Positions 9,612 to 18,402 of a DNA stretch of 55,721 nt are shown here, piece by piece. A program made the position numbers and the translations under genes. The notes beneath the pieces were generated by a model that did not search any database, was not told the origin of the DNA, and saw only the letters and a list, made by a program, of their open reading frames with translations. The DNA comes from Regnicoccus frigidus (GTDB lineage: Bacteria > Cyanobacteriota > Cyanobacteriia > PCC-6307 > Cyanobiaceae): NCBI GenBank assembly GCA_025194985.1, contig JAOANE010000036.1, positions 1 to 55,721 on the forward strand. The letters are read 5' to 3'. How positions within the stretch are numbered: the stretch's first letter is position 1; the number at the start of each line of letters is the position of its first letter.

Positions 9612-9800
9612 CTAGGCAGCCACTTGCTCCAGGCCCTGCATCAGGCTGGCTTCGGGGGCTTCCAGTTCGTGGATCTGCCAGCTCACCCGCTCGCCGAAAC
9701 CGGCCAGCCGGCGATCGAGATCATCGGCCGCATGCTTGGGGCTGGCGAAGGGACCGATGTGGCGGGTCACCAGACCATCGCGAATCGTCAGTAAATACAT
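9612..9800 (-). CDS. Small conserved-looking protein, unknown
   Basis: A 62-residue protein beginning MYLLTIRDGLVTRHIGPFAS. The start at ATG 9800 is supported by a strong Shine-Dalgarno sequence (AAGGAGG) about 6 bases upstream, unusually clear for this window; the frame continues to 9818 but without an RBS. The sequence is soluble and mixed alpha/beta in character, with no motif I can name. It stands alone between convergent and tandem neighbours. Confidence 0.65.
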   Translation of the reverse strand: MYLLTIRDGLVTRHIGPFASPKHAADDLDRRLAGFGERVSWQIHELEAPEASLMQGLEQVAA

Positions 9801-9947
9801 CTGCAACCTCCTTCCCATCCACCCAGCGTAGGCTCAAATCCCCTGCCTAGGCAGGGCCTGGAGCAGGCCAGAAACCTGGGAACCCGTTGCCCATGAAGTG
9901 ATCAGTGATCCTTCTCTGCAAGCGGCTGGTTCAACCCTGGGTAGCCT

Positions 9948-10622
9948 TCAGGACTTCTGCTCAGGCCATGGCACAGAGGTTCGAGCTTTTGAGCCCCAGA
10001 TCTGATTGAGCCGCTGATCGCGTCCGCATGACCAGCGGTAATAGTTGTATTTGAGCTTGTTTTGGCGGGCGTAGTTCTGGTGATAGGTCTCGGCTGGCCA
10101 GAACTTGCTGAGCGGTCGGATCTGCACCCGTATCGCGGCTGCTTTCTGGTCCAGTTCCCTGCCCGCTGCCTGCAGGCTGGCGAGGGCCTGCTCCTGCTGA
10201 CGTGTGCCGCTGGTGAAGATCGCCGGGCGGTAGGAGGCACCACGGTCACAGAACTGGCCGCCACCATCGAGGGGATCGACGTTGCGCCAGAACGCCCGCA
10301 GCAGGGTGGGATAGCTGATCTGGTCGGTCTCGAAGCGCACCTGCACGCTCTCGAGATGGCCGGTTCCACCGGCGGTCACCTGGCGATAGGTGGGGTTGTC
10401 TTTGGACCCACCGCTGTAGCCACTGACCGCATCGACCACTCCGGGGAGCACCTCAAGGTCGTGCTCCAGGCACCAGAAGCAACCACCGGCGAACACTGCC
10501 TCCTCGATCACGGCTTGAGCCGGCGCTGCGGAAATCAGCAGGACGACCAGACCTAAGAGCAGACCACGCACAAGCCCAGACCAGCGCAGGGCACCGGAGT
10601 GGCTGGTCTGCTGATTCGTCAT
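9948..10622 (-). CDS. msrA: Exported peptide-methionine (S)-S-oxide reductase
   Basis: Repairs the S epimer of methionine sulfoxide in proteins. The 224-residue product has the MsrA active-site motif GCFWC, with catalytic Cys near residue 46, followed by GVVDAVSGYSGG and YRPAIF. Residues 14-37 form a signal sequence (LVRGLLLGLVVLLISAAPAQA with an AQA cleavage-like end), so the mature enzyme should work outside the cytosol. The start is ATG 10622 (MTNQQTSH). It is the last gene of the bamA-lpx cluster, 53 bases after lpxB. Confidence 0.92.
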   Translation of the reverse strand: MTNQQTSHSGALRWSGLVRGLLLGLVVLLISAAPAQAVIEEAVFAGGCFWCLEHDLEVLPGVVDAVSGYSGGSKDNPTYRQVTAGGTGHLESVQVRFETDQISYPTLLRAFWRNVDPLDGGGQFCDRGASYRPAIFTSGTRQQEQALASLQAAGRELDQKAAAIRVQIRPLSKFWPAETYHQNYARQNKLKYNYYRWSCGRDQRLNQIWGSKARTSVPWPEQKS

Positions 10623-10675
10623 GGCCGGCTCAGAACTGGTGGTGGGGAAGGTTGTCCGATCATCTTGCAGGGCTG

Positions 10676-11899
10676 TCAACTCCGGTGGGAGAGGGGGGCG
10701 ACGGCTTTTCGAGGTTCGGGGGTCTCGGGCAGATGGTCGAGGATTTCGTTGGCCGCCCTGGCGGTGACACCCGGTTCGCCCAGGCACTTCCGCAGCCGGC
10801 GGTAGCCATCCAGCATCCGCTCGCGCGCTGGGCCGGGATCCAGGAGTGGCAGGGCGGCCGCCACCACCGCCTCGGCACTGAAGCTGTCCTGGAGCAACTC
10901 CGGAACGAGCCGCTCAGAGAGCACCAGATTCACCGGTGAGATGTGATCGACGCGGAAGTGAAGAAGATGGTGGGCGGCCCAGGCTGTGGGGCGGCTGACG
11001 CGGTATCCGACCACTTGGGGCACCCCGCGCAGGGCCAGCTCCAAATTCACAGTCCCTGACTTTGTCAGGGCGAGGTCGGCGGCGGCAGAGAGGACCGGCC
11101 GCAGGCGGTCCGCCGCTGCGGCGGGCACCACCTCACCCCGGACGCCAGCCTGACGCAGCAGGGCGGCCAGCGGGGCTTCGAATGCCGCCTGGCCCGCCGG
11201 CACTATCACCCGCAGGCCAGGGCGCTGGCGCTGCAGTTCAGCCGCCGCTGCCGCCAGGGTGGGCACCAGATAGCGCATCTCCTGGCTGCGGGAAGCGGGC
11301 AGCAGCAGCAGCAATGTTTCGCCTGCCGCCAGGCCCAGTTGCTGGCGGGCCTCCTCCCGGCTGGGTTGCTCGCTGAGCGTGTCGAGCAGGGGGTGGCCCA
11401 CCCAGGTCACGTCGGCTCCCCGCTCGGCGTAGAAGCGCGCTTCTTCCGGAAAGATCGCCAGGATGCGATCGGTGAAGCCGATCAGCCGGGTGCTGCCGCC
11501 CTCACCGATGCGGAACGCCCATTCCTGGGGTGCGATGTAGTACGTGATCGACACCTTCGGCAGCCGGCGTCTGAGGGTGAGCCCCAGGCTGACATTGGCT
11601 CCCATGTAATCGATCAGCACCACACCATCGGGCGGGGTCTGGCGCAGCAGCCGGCCCACCCGCCGCTGCAGGCGCAGGGTGGGCAGCACCAACGGCAGCG
11701 CTTCCCACAGCCCCATCGCCCCCATCGGTGCGGTGTTCGCCAGCAGCCGGGCCCCGGCCCGTTCCATGCGCTCGCCGCCTAAGGCCAGGATCTCCAGCGG
11801 CAGTCCGCGCCGGGCGGCTTCGGCATGGAGGGCCTGGATCAGCAGCCCGCCTTGGAGATCCCCGGACACCTCGCCGGTGCTGATCAGCAGCCTGGCCAT
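10676..11899 (-). CDS. lpxB: Lipid-A-disaccharide synthase
   Basis: A glycosyltransferase (GT19) that joins UDP-2,3-diacylglucosamine and lipid X to make the lipid A disaccharide at the inner face of the cytoplasmic membrane. The 407-residue protein starts with the family signature LLISTGEVSGDLQGGLL and contains the middle block SITYYIAPQEWAFR and the C-terminal nucleotide-sugar region around LALTKSGTVNLELAL. Length is normal. Its ATG overlaps the last base of the lpxA stop codon, indicating translational coupling. Confidence 0.95.
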   Translation of the reverse strand: MARLLISTGEVSGDLQGGLLIQALHAEAARRGLPLEILALGGERMERAGARLLANTAPMGAMGLWEALPLVLPTLRLQRRVGRLLRQTPPDGVVLIDYMGANVSLGLTLRRRLPKVSITYYIAPQEWAFRIGEGGSTRLIGFTDRILAIFPEEARFYAERGADVTWVGHPLLDTLSEQPSREEARQQLGLAAGETLLLLLPASRSQEMRYLVPTLAAAAAELQRQRPGLRVIVPAGQAAFEAPLAALLRQAGVRGEVVPAAAADRLRPVLSAAADLALTKSGTVNLELALRGVPQVVGYRVSRPTAWAAHHLLHFRVDHISPVNLVLSERLVPELLQDSFSAEAVVAAALPLLDPGPARERMLDGYRRLRKCLGEPGVTARAANEILDHLPETPEPRKAVAPLSHRS

Positions 11900-12720
11900 C
11901 AGCGGTGGTGGGGCAGGGGGCCGCGCCGTCCTGCGGTGATCGAGGCCTCAAGAAAGCTGCAGAGCTCTTCGGCGGCCGGCAACAGGTGGTCTTGGCGGAT
12001 GCGGGCCAGGGCTTGCACCAGCACCTGATCGCCGCGGTACAGGCGGTTCCAGACCTCCTGCAATTGCTTCAGTTCGGCACCATCGGCGCGGTCTGAGAGC
12101 CCGCTGCGGCGCAGGCCGATCCGGTTGAGCCCTCGCAGCCGCCCCGGATGGCCCTCAACGATCGCGAAGGGAGGCACATCGCGGTCGATGCGGCTCATCC
12201 CACCCACCATCGCCAGCTTGCCGATGTGGACGAACTGATGAATGCCCAGCACCCCACCGATCACGGCCCGATCGCCAATCACCACGTGGCCGGCGATCGC
12301 CACACTGTTGGCCACCACAATCCCATCGGCCAGCTCACAGTTGTGGCCCACATGGCAATACGCCATCAGCAGATTGCCGCTGCCCAGTACGGTCTGCTCG
12401 CCATCGGCGGTGGCCCGATTGATCGTGACGCATTCGCGAATGGTGTTGTCGTTGCCGAGCACCACTTCGGTGGGGGCGCCGCTGTACTTGAGATCCTGGG
12501 GTTCAAGTCCGATGCAGGCGCCAGGAAAGATGCGATTGCGCGCGCCCATGTGCACCCGCCCTTCGATCACCACGTGGGGGCCGATTTTGCTGCCGGGGCC
12601 GATCTGCACGTCCGGGCCGATCACGGCAAACGGTCCGATTTCCACCCCACTGGCCAACTTGGCGTGGGGGTCCACCAAGGCAGTGGGATGGATCGATGTT
12701 TCCACGGCTGCGCTGGTCAT
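11899..12720 (-). CDS. lpxA: UDP-N-acetylglucosamine acyltransferase
   Basis: First committed step of lipid A synthesis: transfer of a 3-hydroxyacyl chain from ACP to UDP-GlcNAc. The 273-residue protein shows the left-handed beta-helix hexapeptide repeat pattern (IGPFAVIGPDVQIGPGSKIG) and the catalytic His region MAYCHVGHNCELADGIVVAN. The C-terminal helical domain follows from about residue 195. It lies four bases after the fabZ stop codon and overlaps lpxB, so it belongs to one operon with lpxC, fabZ and lpxB. Confidence 0.95.
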   Translation of the reverse strand: MTSAAVETSIHPTALVDPHAKLASGVEIGPFAVIGPDVQIGPGSKIGPHVVIEGRVHMGARNRIFPGACIGLEPQDLKYSGAPTEVVLGNDNTIRECVTINRATADGEQTVLGSGNLLMAYCHVGHNCELADGIVVANSVAIAGHVVIGDRAVIGGVLGIHQFVHIGKLAMVGGMSRIDRDVPPFAIVEGHPGRLRGLNRIGLRRSGLSDRADGAELKQLQEVWNRLYRGDQVLVQALARIRQDHLLPAAEELCSFLEASITAGRRGPLPHHR

Positions 12721-12724
12721 TGGC

Positions 12725-13180
12725 TCAGTCCACCAGCGAGAACAGCAGGTCTCCGGAACACACGCGTTGTCCGTCCACCGTGACCTCGCCCTTCACTTTG
12801 CCGAAGCGCTGGCGTTTGAGCGATAGGAGTTCGCAGCTGATCCGCAACTGATCGCCCGGCACCACCGGCCGACGAAAGCGCACACCATCGATTCCAGCAA
12901 AGACGAACAGGCCCTTGGGCAGTTCGGGCATCTGCACGAGGATCAAGCCGCCAACCTGGGCCATCGCCTCAACGATCAACACCCCGGGCATCATCGGCCG
13001 GCCAGGGAAATGGCCCTGGAACTGGGGTTCGTTGAGGGTGACGTTCTTGATGGCCACGGCACGCTTACCGGGCTCATGTTCGATCAGCCGGTCGACGAGG
13101 GCAAAGGGGTAACGGTGCGGCAACAGATTGAGGATCTGCTCACTGGTCAGCAGAGGAGTGCCGGCGAGGGAAACGGTCAA
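12725..13180 (-). CDS. fabZ: 3-hydroxyacyl-ACP dehydratase
   Basis: Dehydrates 3-hydroxyacyl-ACP in fatty-acid elongation. The 151-residue hot-dog-fold protein has LLPHRYPFALVDR near residue 20, and the catalytic His and Glu in HFPGRPMMPGVLIVEAMAQ near residues 58-76. The start is read as TTG 13180, which overlaps the lpxC stop (TTGA). Embedding between lpxC and lpxA balances the use of 3-hydroxyacyl-ACP between phospholipid and lipid A, as in other Gram-negative operons. Confidence 0.93.
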   Translation of the reverse strand: MTVSLAGTPLLTSEQILNLLPHRYPFALVDRLIEHEPGKRAVAIKNVTLNEPQFQGHFPGRPMMPGVLIVEAMAQVGGLILVQMPELPKGLFVFAGIDGVRFRRPVVPGDQLRISCELLSLKRQRFGKVKGEVTVDGQRVCSGDLLFSLVD

Positions 13181-14034
13181 CGGGCTTCAGGCAGGTCGGA
13201 TTGTGCAGCCAGGGCCGCCGCCAGAGCGGTGTGCAGCCCATGGGATCCGCGGAAGGCAAACACCTGAGCTCGGGGCAAGCCCACCAGCGCCAGATCGCCC
13301 AGCAGGTCCAGCAGCTTATGGCGCACCGGCTCCTGGGCAAATCGCAGCGGTGGATTCAACCACTGCTGGCCATCGCAGACCAGGGCGTTACTGAGGTCGC
13401 CGCCCTTGATCAGGCCAGCCTTCTGAAGCTGTTCCACCTGCTCGCGGAAGCCGAAGGTGCGGGCCGGTGCGATCTCGCTCACAAAACTCCGGGGGGTGAG
13501 TTCGAGGGAATAGAGCTGCCGGCCGATCGCCGGCTGGCTGAATTCGATCGCCGCGCCGATCCAGGGGCTGGTGCTGGGCAGTGCGGTGGCGAAGCTCTGG
13601 CCTTGCTGCAGGGTGATCGGGGCTGAGAGCTCCTGCAGGGGCGCCCGTTCGCCGAGGGTCGTCAGCCCTGCCTCGGCGATCGCCTCCACCCAGGCGAGGG
13701 CGGAGCCGTCGAGGAGGGGCACCTCCTCACCGTCCACGAGGATGTCGAGGTGGCTGAGGCCGGTGCCGACGATGGCGGCGAGCAGATGCTCAACGGTGGC
13801 CAGACGGCGCTGATCGAACCTGAGCGCCGTGCAGAGCTGGGTTTCGCAGACCTGGGAGGGATGGAGAGGGGTCAGCGCACCACCGGGCTGATTCAGCCAG
13901 CCCAACCGGTAGCCGGCCTGGTTGCTTGGCTCCAGGCGCACCTTTGACGTGGTGCCGCTGTGCAGGCCCACGCCCTGGCATTCAAGCGGGGCCGTCAGCG
14001 TTAGGGCCTGGGCATAGGTCTCAGGCCAGATCAT
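13177..14034 (-). CDS. lpxC: UDP-3-O-acyl-N-acetylglucosamine deacetylase
   Basis: A zinc-dependent deacetylase and the committed step of lipid A synthesis. The 285-residue product has the family start ECQGVGLHSG, the first zinc ligand in ATVEHLLAAIVGTGLS near residue 82, and the second His and Asp pair in RHKLLDLLGDLALVG near residue 247. Length is normal for cyanobacterial LpxC. The gene begins two bases after the bamA stop and its own stop overlaps fabZ. Confidence 0.95.
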   Translation of the reverse strand: MIWPETYAQALTLTAPLECQGVGLHSGTTSKVRLEPSNQAGYRLGWLNQPGGALTPLHPSQVCETQLCTALRFDQRRLATVEHLLAAIVGTGLSHLDILVDGEEVPLLDGSALAWVEAIAEAGLTTLGERAPLQELSAPITLQQGQSFATALPSTSPWIGAAIEFSQPAIGRQLYSLELTPRSFVSEIAPARTFGFREQVEQLQKAGLIKGGDLSNALVCDGQQWLNPPLRFAQEPVRHKLLDLLGDLALVGLPRAQVFAFRGSHGLHTALAAALAAQSDLPEAR

Positions 14035-14036
14035 GC

Positions 14037-16487
14037 TCAGAATTTCCAGCCAACCCCGAGGTTGAAGCGCCAGTCACCGCTGAAGTCACGGCTGGCCACC
14101 TCCAGGCGCAACGGCCCGACCGGCGTTGTCACGATCAGGCCGGTGCCCACCGAGAAGCCACTGCCTGGCTTGTTCAGCAGGCCGCCGGGATTGCCCTGCA
14201 CATTCGACTGGGTGCCGAAGGTGGTGCCGCCATCGATGAACACTTGCCCGCTGATGATGCTGAACAGGGGAAAGCGGTATTCGATGGTGGCCTCCCCGAA
14301 GCTGCTGCCCACACCGAGGTCACAGTCGGAGAAGCCGCGCACGGAGTTCGATCCGCCCAGGCAGAAGGCTTCGTAGGGAGGCAGGTCGCCGATGTTGGTG
14401 CCCGCCGTGACCTGAAAGGCCAGGGCCTGTTTGCAATCGGTTGGTTCGCCAGGCTCCGGCCGGCAGCCTCTGTAGAACTTCAACCAGTTCACCGGGATGA
14501 AGAAGGAGTAGCTGCCGCGCAGGCGATTGAAGGTAGGGGAATCCGGGCCCACCGAGACGAACTGCTCGGTGCTGACGCTCAGAAAGCTGCCTGAGGTGGG
14601 GTTGCGCGGGTCGTTGAGGGTGTTGCGGGTGGCGGCTACACGCAGAGCCACCAACTGGTTGCTGCTGGCGCAATTGAAGGCGACACAGACCACATTCTCG
14701 ATCGGCGCCTCGTCACCGTCGAAATTGTTGGTGCTCACGCCGAATGGCATGGATTCACCGGCGAAGTTGATCGGCCTCACTTCCTGGGCACTCGCCCCCA
14801 GCACGATGTTCCACATCGCCCGCTTGAACGGGTCGCCGCTATTGAGAGGCCGCACGAACTGGATGTTGCCACCCACCCGCTGGATCGCGATCGAATTGCC
14901 GTCGTAGTCAAACCAGCTGTTCCCTGGGGATTCGTCTTCGGCCTCATTGACGGAATCGAAGCGACGGCCTTCCGGGTTGCTCCTGGAGTTGATGTTGTAA
15001 GCAACGCTCGTGCTCGGAGCTTCGTAGAAGTCCGAGGCGGTGTTGATGTTGCCGTTGTCCTGGCTTTGATAGATCTGGGGAACGTCCCGACTGATGAACA
15101 ACCGGGCCCGGAAGGCTGTGCGGTACTTGTCGCCTTTGATCCAGGGATCCGTGAACGAGATATCGGCCAGGCCGCCGAACTGCCCGTAGGTGAAGTTGAC
15201 CGACATATCCCAGGCGCGGCCGATCAGGTTGGTGTCCTGGAGCTGAATTTGGCCGAAAACCCCCTGGCTCTGGCTGTAGCCGAGACCCCCTGAGAGAGAG
15301 CCAGTGGACTGCTCGACCATCCCCAGCACAATCACCACCTCGCCTGGCGTGGCAGGAACCGGCCGCAGAGTCACCTTGACATCGCCGAACAGGCCGGTGC
15401 CGTAAAGGCGCTTGATGTCTTCCTCGAGGTTGCGGCGGTTGAAGATCTCCCCCGGCTTCGTCGAGATCTCCCTGGTGACCACCCAGGGCTTGGTTTTGCC
15501 ACGGATCGGTTCGCCCTCGTCGTTGGTGGCCGAACCCTCCCTGTTGAGAAATTGCACCTCCACCCCCTGGACGGTGCCTTCGCGAACGGTCAGTTCCACC
15601 ACCCCCTCCGGGCTGACCCGACTCGGTCCAGTGATCCTGGCGAGCGAATAGCCCTGGTCCGAGTACCAGGTCTGCAACTCCTGCACGCGGGCCTGCAGGG
15701 TGTTGAGGTTGAGGGTCCTGTCGAAGTCGGCGGCGAAGGTGTCTTCGAGAACCTCCGGGGGAAGCTTGATGTCAGCTGTGCTGAACTCCACCTTCTGGAG
15801 CACGGGGTTGGCCGTGGCGATCACCACCAGTTGCACGCCGAGCGGGCCGTCCACCGGTTGGATGCGCACATCCGAAAACCAGCCGCTGGCATAGATGGCG
15901 GCGAGATCGGTCTGAAGCTCAGAACGGGAGACGCGGCTGCCGGGTCGGACCACCATGGCGTCGTAGACGGCCAGCTCCAGCCGTTCCGCCTCGGGGTGGC
16001 CATCAAGACCCTCGACCACGACCTCACTGATCAGCACCTTCGGCTCAGTTGGGCTCTCGGGCGCCAGGCTGCCCGGGCCTGGCGTGAGCGGGGCTGTTTG
16101 GGGCGGAGAGACCGGAATGGTGGTGTCCACTCCTGCTGGAGCCTCTGGCTGGCCTTCAAGCAGCTCTGCTGGCTCAGGGGTTGGCTCAGGGGCCTGGTCC
16201 GCATCGAGCGGGTCAGGCTGGCTCGATTGGGGCTCAGTGGATTCGGGTTCGCTTGCTTCGGCCTCAGGCGCCAGGGCTTCAGGCGTTAAGGCTTCAGGCT
16301 CCTCGGGTTGGGCCTGGGCGAGTTCGGCTTGGCTCTGGGCCGGATCGCCCTGGGCCTGAACCCGCGCCGGTGCCAGCAGCGAACAGAAAGCCAGCAGTGG
16401 CAGGGCCGCCATCAGGCCGACAGTGCCGTGCCGACGGATCCACCCAGAGAGGGAATCGGTGCTCGGGGCGTTGCGGGTGCCACCCAT
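14037..16487 (-). CDS. bamA: BamA/Omp85 outer-membrane assembly protein
   Basis: Inserts beta-barrel proteins into the outer membrane; cyanobacterial Omp85 is the relative of chloroplast Toc75. The 816-residue product has a signal sequence (GLMAALPLLAFCSLLAPA, ending ARVQAQ), then an Ala/Glu/Pro-rich low-complexity linker at about residues 50-150. POTRA domains start around residue 155 (VLISEVVVEGL), the second near residue 230 and the third near residue 315. The C-terminal barrel starts near residue 395 (GSLSGGLGYSQSQGVFG) and ends with a terminal aromatic, GVGWKF. ATG 16487 is preferred because GGAGA lies 3-5 bases upstream; a TTG at 16502 would add five residues. Confidence 0.93.
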   Translation of the reverse strand: MGGTRNAPSTDSLSGWIRRHGTVGLMAALPLLAFCSLLAPARVQAQGDPAQSQAELAQAQPEEPEALTPEALAPEAEASEPESTEPQSSQPDPLDADQAPEPTPEPAELLEGQPEAPAGVDTTIPVSPPQTAPLTPGPGSLAPESPTEPKVLISEVVVEGLDGHPEAERLELAVYDAMVVRPGSRVSRSELQTDLAAIYASGWFSDVRIQPVDGPLGVQLVVIATANPVLQKVEFSTADIKLPPEVLEDTFAADFDRTLNLNTLQARVQELQTWYSDQGYSLARITGPSRVSPEGVVELTVREGTVQGVEVQFLNREGSATNDEGEPIRGKTKPWVVTREISTKPGEIFNRRNLEEDIKRLYGTGLFGDVKVTLRPVPATPGEVVIVLGMVEQSTGSLSGGLGYSQSQGVFGQIQLQDTNLIGRAWDMSVNFTYGQFGGLADISFTDPWIKGDKYRTAFRARLFISRDVPQIYQSQDNGNINTASDFYEAPSTSVAYNINSRSNPEGRRFDSVNEAEDESPGNSWFDYDGNSIAIQRVGGNIQFVRPLNSGDPFKRAMWNIVLGASAQEVRPINFAGESMPFGVSTNNFDGDEAPIENVVCVAFNCASSNQLVALRVAATRNTLNDPRNPTSGSFLSVSTEQFVSVGPDSPTFNRLRGSYSFFIPVNWLKFYRGCRPEPGEPTDCKQALAFQVTAGTNIGDLPPYEAFCLGGSNSVRGFSDCDLGVGSSFGEATIEYRFPLFSIISGQVFIDGGTTFGTQSNVQGNPGGLLNKPGSGFSVGTGLIVTTPVGPLRLEVASRDFSGDWRFNLGVGWKF

Positions 16488-16530
16488 GATTCTCCGAGGC
16501 AATACGGCTACGCCGCAAATTGCCGTGACC

Positions 16531-17286
16531 TTACCGGTAGACGCGGGGTTGAGGGCAAACCCCTTGGACCCGTTTCAGGACCTCCCCATAGGCTTCGATC
16601 ACGCCACCGAGGTCCTGCCGGAAGCGATCCTTGTCCAGAATTCGATCGCTGGGATCCTCCACTTGGCAGTCCCAGAGCCGACAGGTGTCCGGGCTGATCT
16701 CATCGGCAAGCACCATTTCACCGCCTGTGGTGAAGCCGAACTCAAGCTTGAAATCCACTAATTCAAGCTGCACACCGCTGAACAGATCTCGCAACAGGGC
16801 GTTGATCCAGCGGGCCAGCCGCTCCAGTTCAAGGCGTTGCTCGCCCGTCACCAGAGCCAGCCATTCCAGCCTGGCCTCGGTGAGCAGCGGATCCTCGAAC
16901 GCGTCGTCCTTGTAGTACAGATCGAGCAGCGGTGGCTTCAGCGGGGTGCCAGCCGCGATCGGTAGCTGGCGGCAGAGTGAGCCTGCCGCCAGATTGCGGA
17001 TCACCACCTCCAGGGGGATCACCCGCACCGGTTGCACCAGCATCCAGCGGTCGCCATCGATCCCCCGGTAATGGGTGGGTACCCCAGCCGCCGCCAGATG
17101 TTCGAGCAAGAGGGCGGAGATCCGGCAGTTGAGTGGCCCCTTCCCCTGCAACTGGGCCTTCTTGAGGGCGTTGAAGGCTGTGGCGTCATCCTTGAATTCG
17201 ACGGCCAGCAGGTCGCTCTGATCGGTGCGAAAAACACGTTTGGCCTTGCCCTCATAGAGCAGGGGGCCGAGCTGGTAAGCAGTCAT
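16531..17286 (-). CDS. purC: Phosphoribosylaminoimidazole-succinocarboxamide synthase
   Basis: SAICAR synthetase of purine biosynthesis, ligating aspartate to CAIR with ATP. The 251-residue protein begins LLYEGKAKRVFRT, contains EVVIRNLAAGSLCRQ and the signature LVDFKLEFGF and LADEISPDTCRLWD. Its ATG overlaps the stop codon of the secreted protein gene upstream (ATGA). It leads into bamA 43 bases downstream, while another purine gene, purD, starts divergently at 18403. Confidence 0.96.
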   Translation of the reverse strand: MTAYQLGPLLYEGKAKRVFRTDQSDLLAVEFKDDATAFNALKKAQLQGKGPLNCRISALLLEHLAAAGVPTHYRGIDGDRWMLVQPVRVIPLEVVIRNLAAGSLCRQLPIAAGTPLKPPLLDLYYKDDAFEDPLLTEARLEWLALVTGEQRLELERLARWINALLRDLFSGVQLELVDFKLEFGFTTGGEMVLADEISPDTCRLWDCQVEDPSDRILDKDRFRQDLGGVIEAYGEVLKRVQGVCPQPRVYR

Positions 17287-18365
17287 GGCGCAGGGGGGGA
17301 CGGCAAGGGAACGGCAGGGGACGGGGTGGGGGTGTGCCCGCCACCCGAGCGGGGCGAGCGCAAGGCCCGCTCCAGTTGCTCGGCCCGGACCCTCTCGGCC
17401 GGGTCGTTACGCCGCAGCAGCCATTCGGCATAGGCATCGTCGATGCGCTGACTGAGCCGCAGGCGCCGCGCCTCACTGGCGCTGGAATCTGTGCCAGCGG
17501 CCTGTTGCAGGCTGGCCTGCAGATCGAGCAGTTCGGCGGCCAAACCCCAGGCGGCGGCCGCGGCGGCCTGGTCCAGGGCCATGTCCAGCAAGCGATTGCG
17601 TTCGGCGATCGGCATGGTCTCCAACACCAGGGCGGCCCGCTGCAGTCGCTGGGCTGCCACCCGCCCAGGCAGCCGGCCAGCCAGCAACAGGGCGGCGGCC
17701 TCCTGCTGATGGCCCTGCACGGCCAGATGATCGGCGAGTACGTCAAGGGCAGGCCTGGTTTCCAGGCTGCCGTCCTCCTGGCGCCGCATCGGCAGGGGCG
17801 TGAACTCGAGGCTGGCCAGATCCCCGGCGGCCAGGCGCCGCAAGGCTTCGGCAGCGCGGCGATGGTTCAGCCCCGCATTGGCCGCGCGCCATTGCTGAAT
17901 CAACCATTGCTGACGCTCGGTTCCTGCGGCCGGGCCATAGCGATCGAGCACGGTGAGGGCCGCCTCCGGCGCCCGGCAGCTGATCAGGGCATTGGCGTTG
18001 GTGATCACCACATCGAATGGTTGGGGGGCCGGCCGCAGCTCCAGTAGCCGCTCCCGCATTTGCCGCAGCCGCTCGGGTAGATCGAAGCGGGCCGACTCCT
18101 GACAGGCCTGCTCAAAGGCTGGTAGTTCATCGCCAGCCAGGACGGCCGCAAACGCCTCGTCCGTCATGGCCATTGGAACCGCTTGCAGGGGTTCCAATGG
18201 CAGAGGTTCCACTGGTAGGGGGAACGGCTGGGCGCTGCCAAGCGCAGAGCCACCAGGCAGCAAGGCCGGAACCAGGAGCAGCCCAGCCATCCAGGATGGC
18301 CATCGCCCCGGCGCGGCCGCCCAGATGTAAAGAAGGAACGACACGTCGGGCGATCCAAGGGCCAC
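17283..18365 (-). CDS. Secreted alpha-helical protein, unknown
   Basis: A 360-residue protein with an N-terminal hydrophobic segment (WMAGLLLVPALLPGGSALG) that looks like a signal peptide. The body is rich in Ala, Leu, Arg and Gln and reads as repeated helices (for example AEALRRLAAGDLASLEF), TPR-like in character though I cannot assign repeats with certainty. The C terminus is Pro/Ser-rich. The start is uncertain: GTG 18365 gives the full frame, and ATG 18290 would begin directly at the signal sequence. Its stop overlaps purC (ATGA). Position at the head of the purC-bamA-lpx cluster makes an envelope role possible, but this is inference. Confidence 0.65.
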   Translation of the reverse strand: MALGSPDVSFLLYIWAAAPGRWPSWMAGLLLVPALLPGGSALGSAQPFPLPVEPLPLEPLQAVPMAMTDEAFAAVLAGDELPAFEQACQESARFDLPERLRQMRERLLELRPAPQPFDVVITNANALISCRAPEAALTVLDRYGPAAGTERQQWLIQQWRAANAGLNHRRAAEALRRLAAGDLASLEFTPLPMRRQEDGSLETRPALDVLADHLAVQGHQQEAAALLLAGRLPGRVAAQRLQRAALVLETMPIAERNRLLDMALDQAAAAAAWGLAAELLDLQASLQQAAGTDSSASEARRLRLSQRIDDAYAEWLLRRNDPAERVRAEQLERALRSPRSGGGHTPTPSPAVPLPSPPAP

Positions 18366-18402
18366 AACCTAGGGAACCGCCCCCACCGTTCCGATTGATC
18401 CG

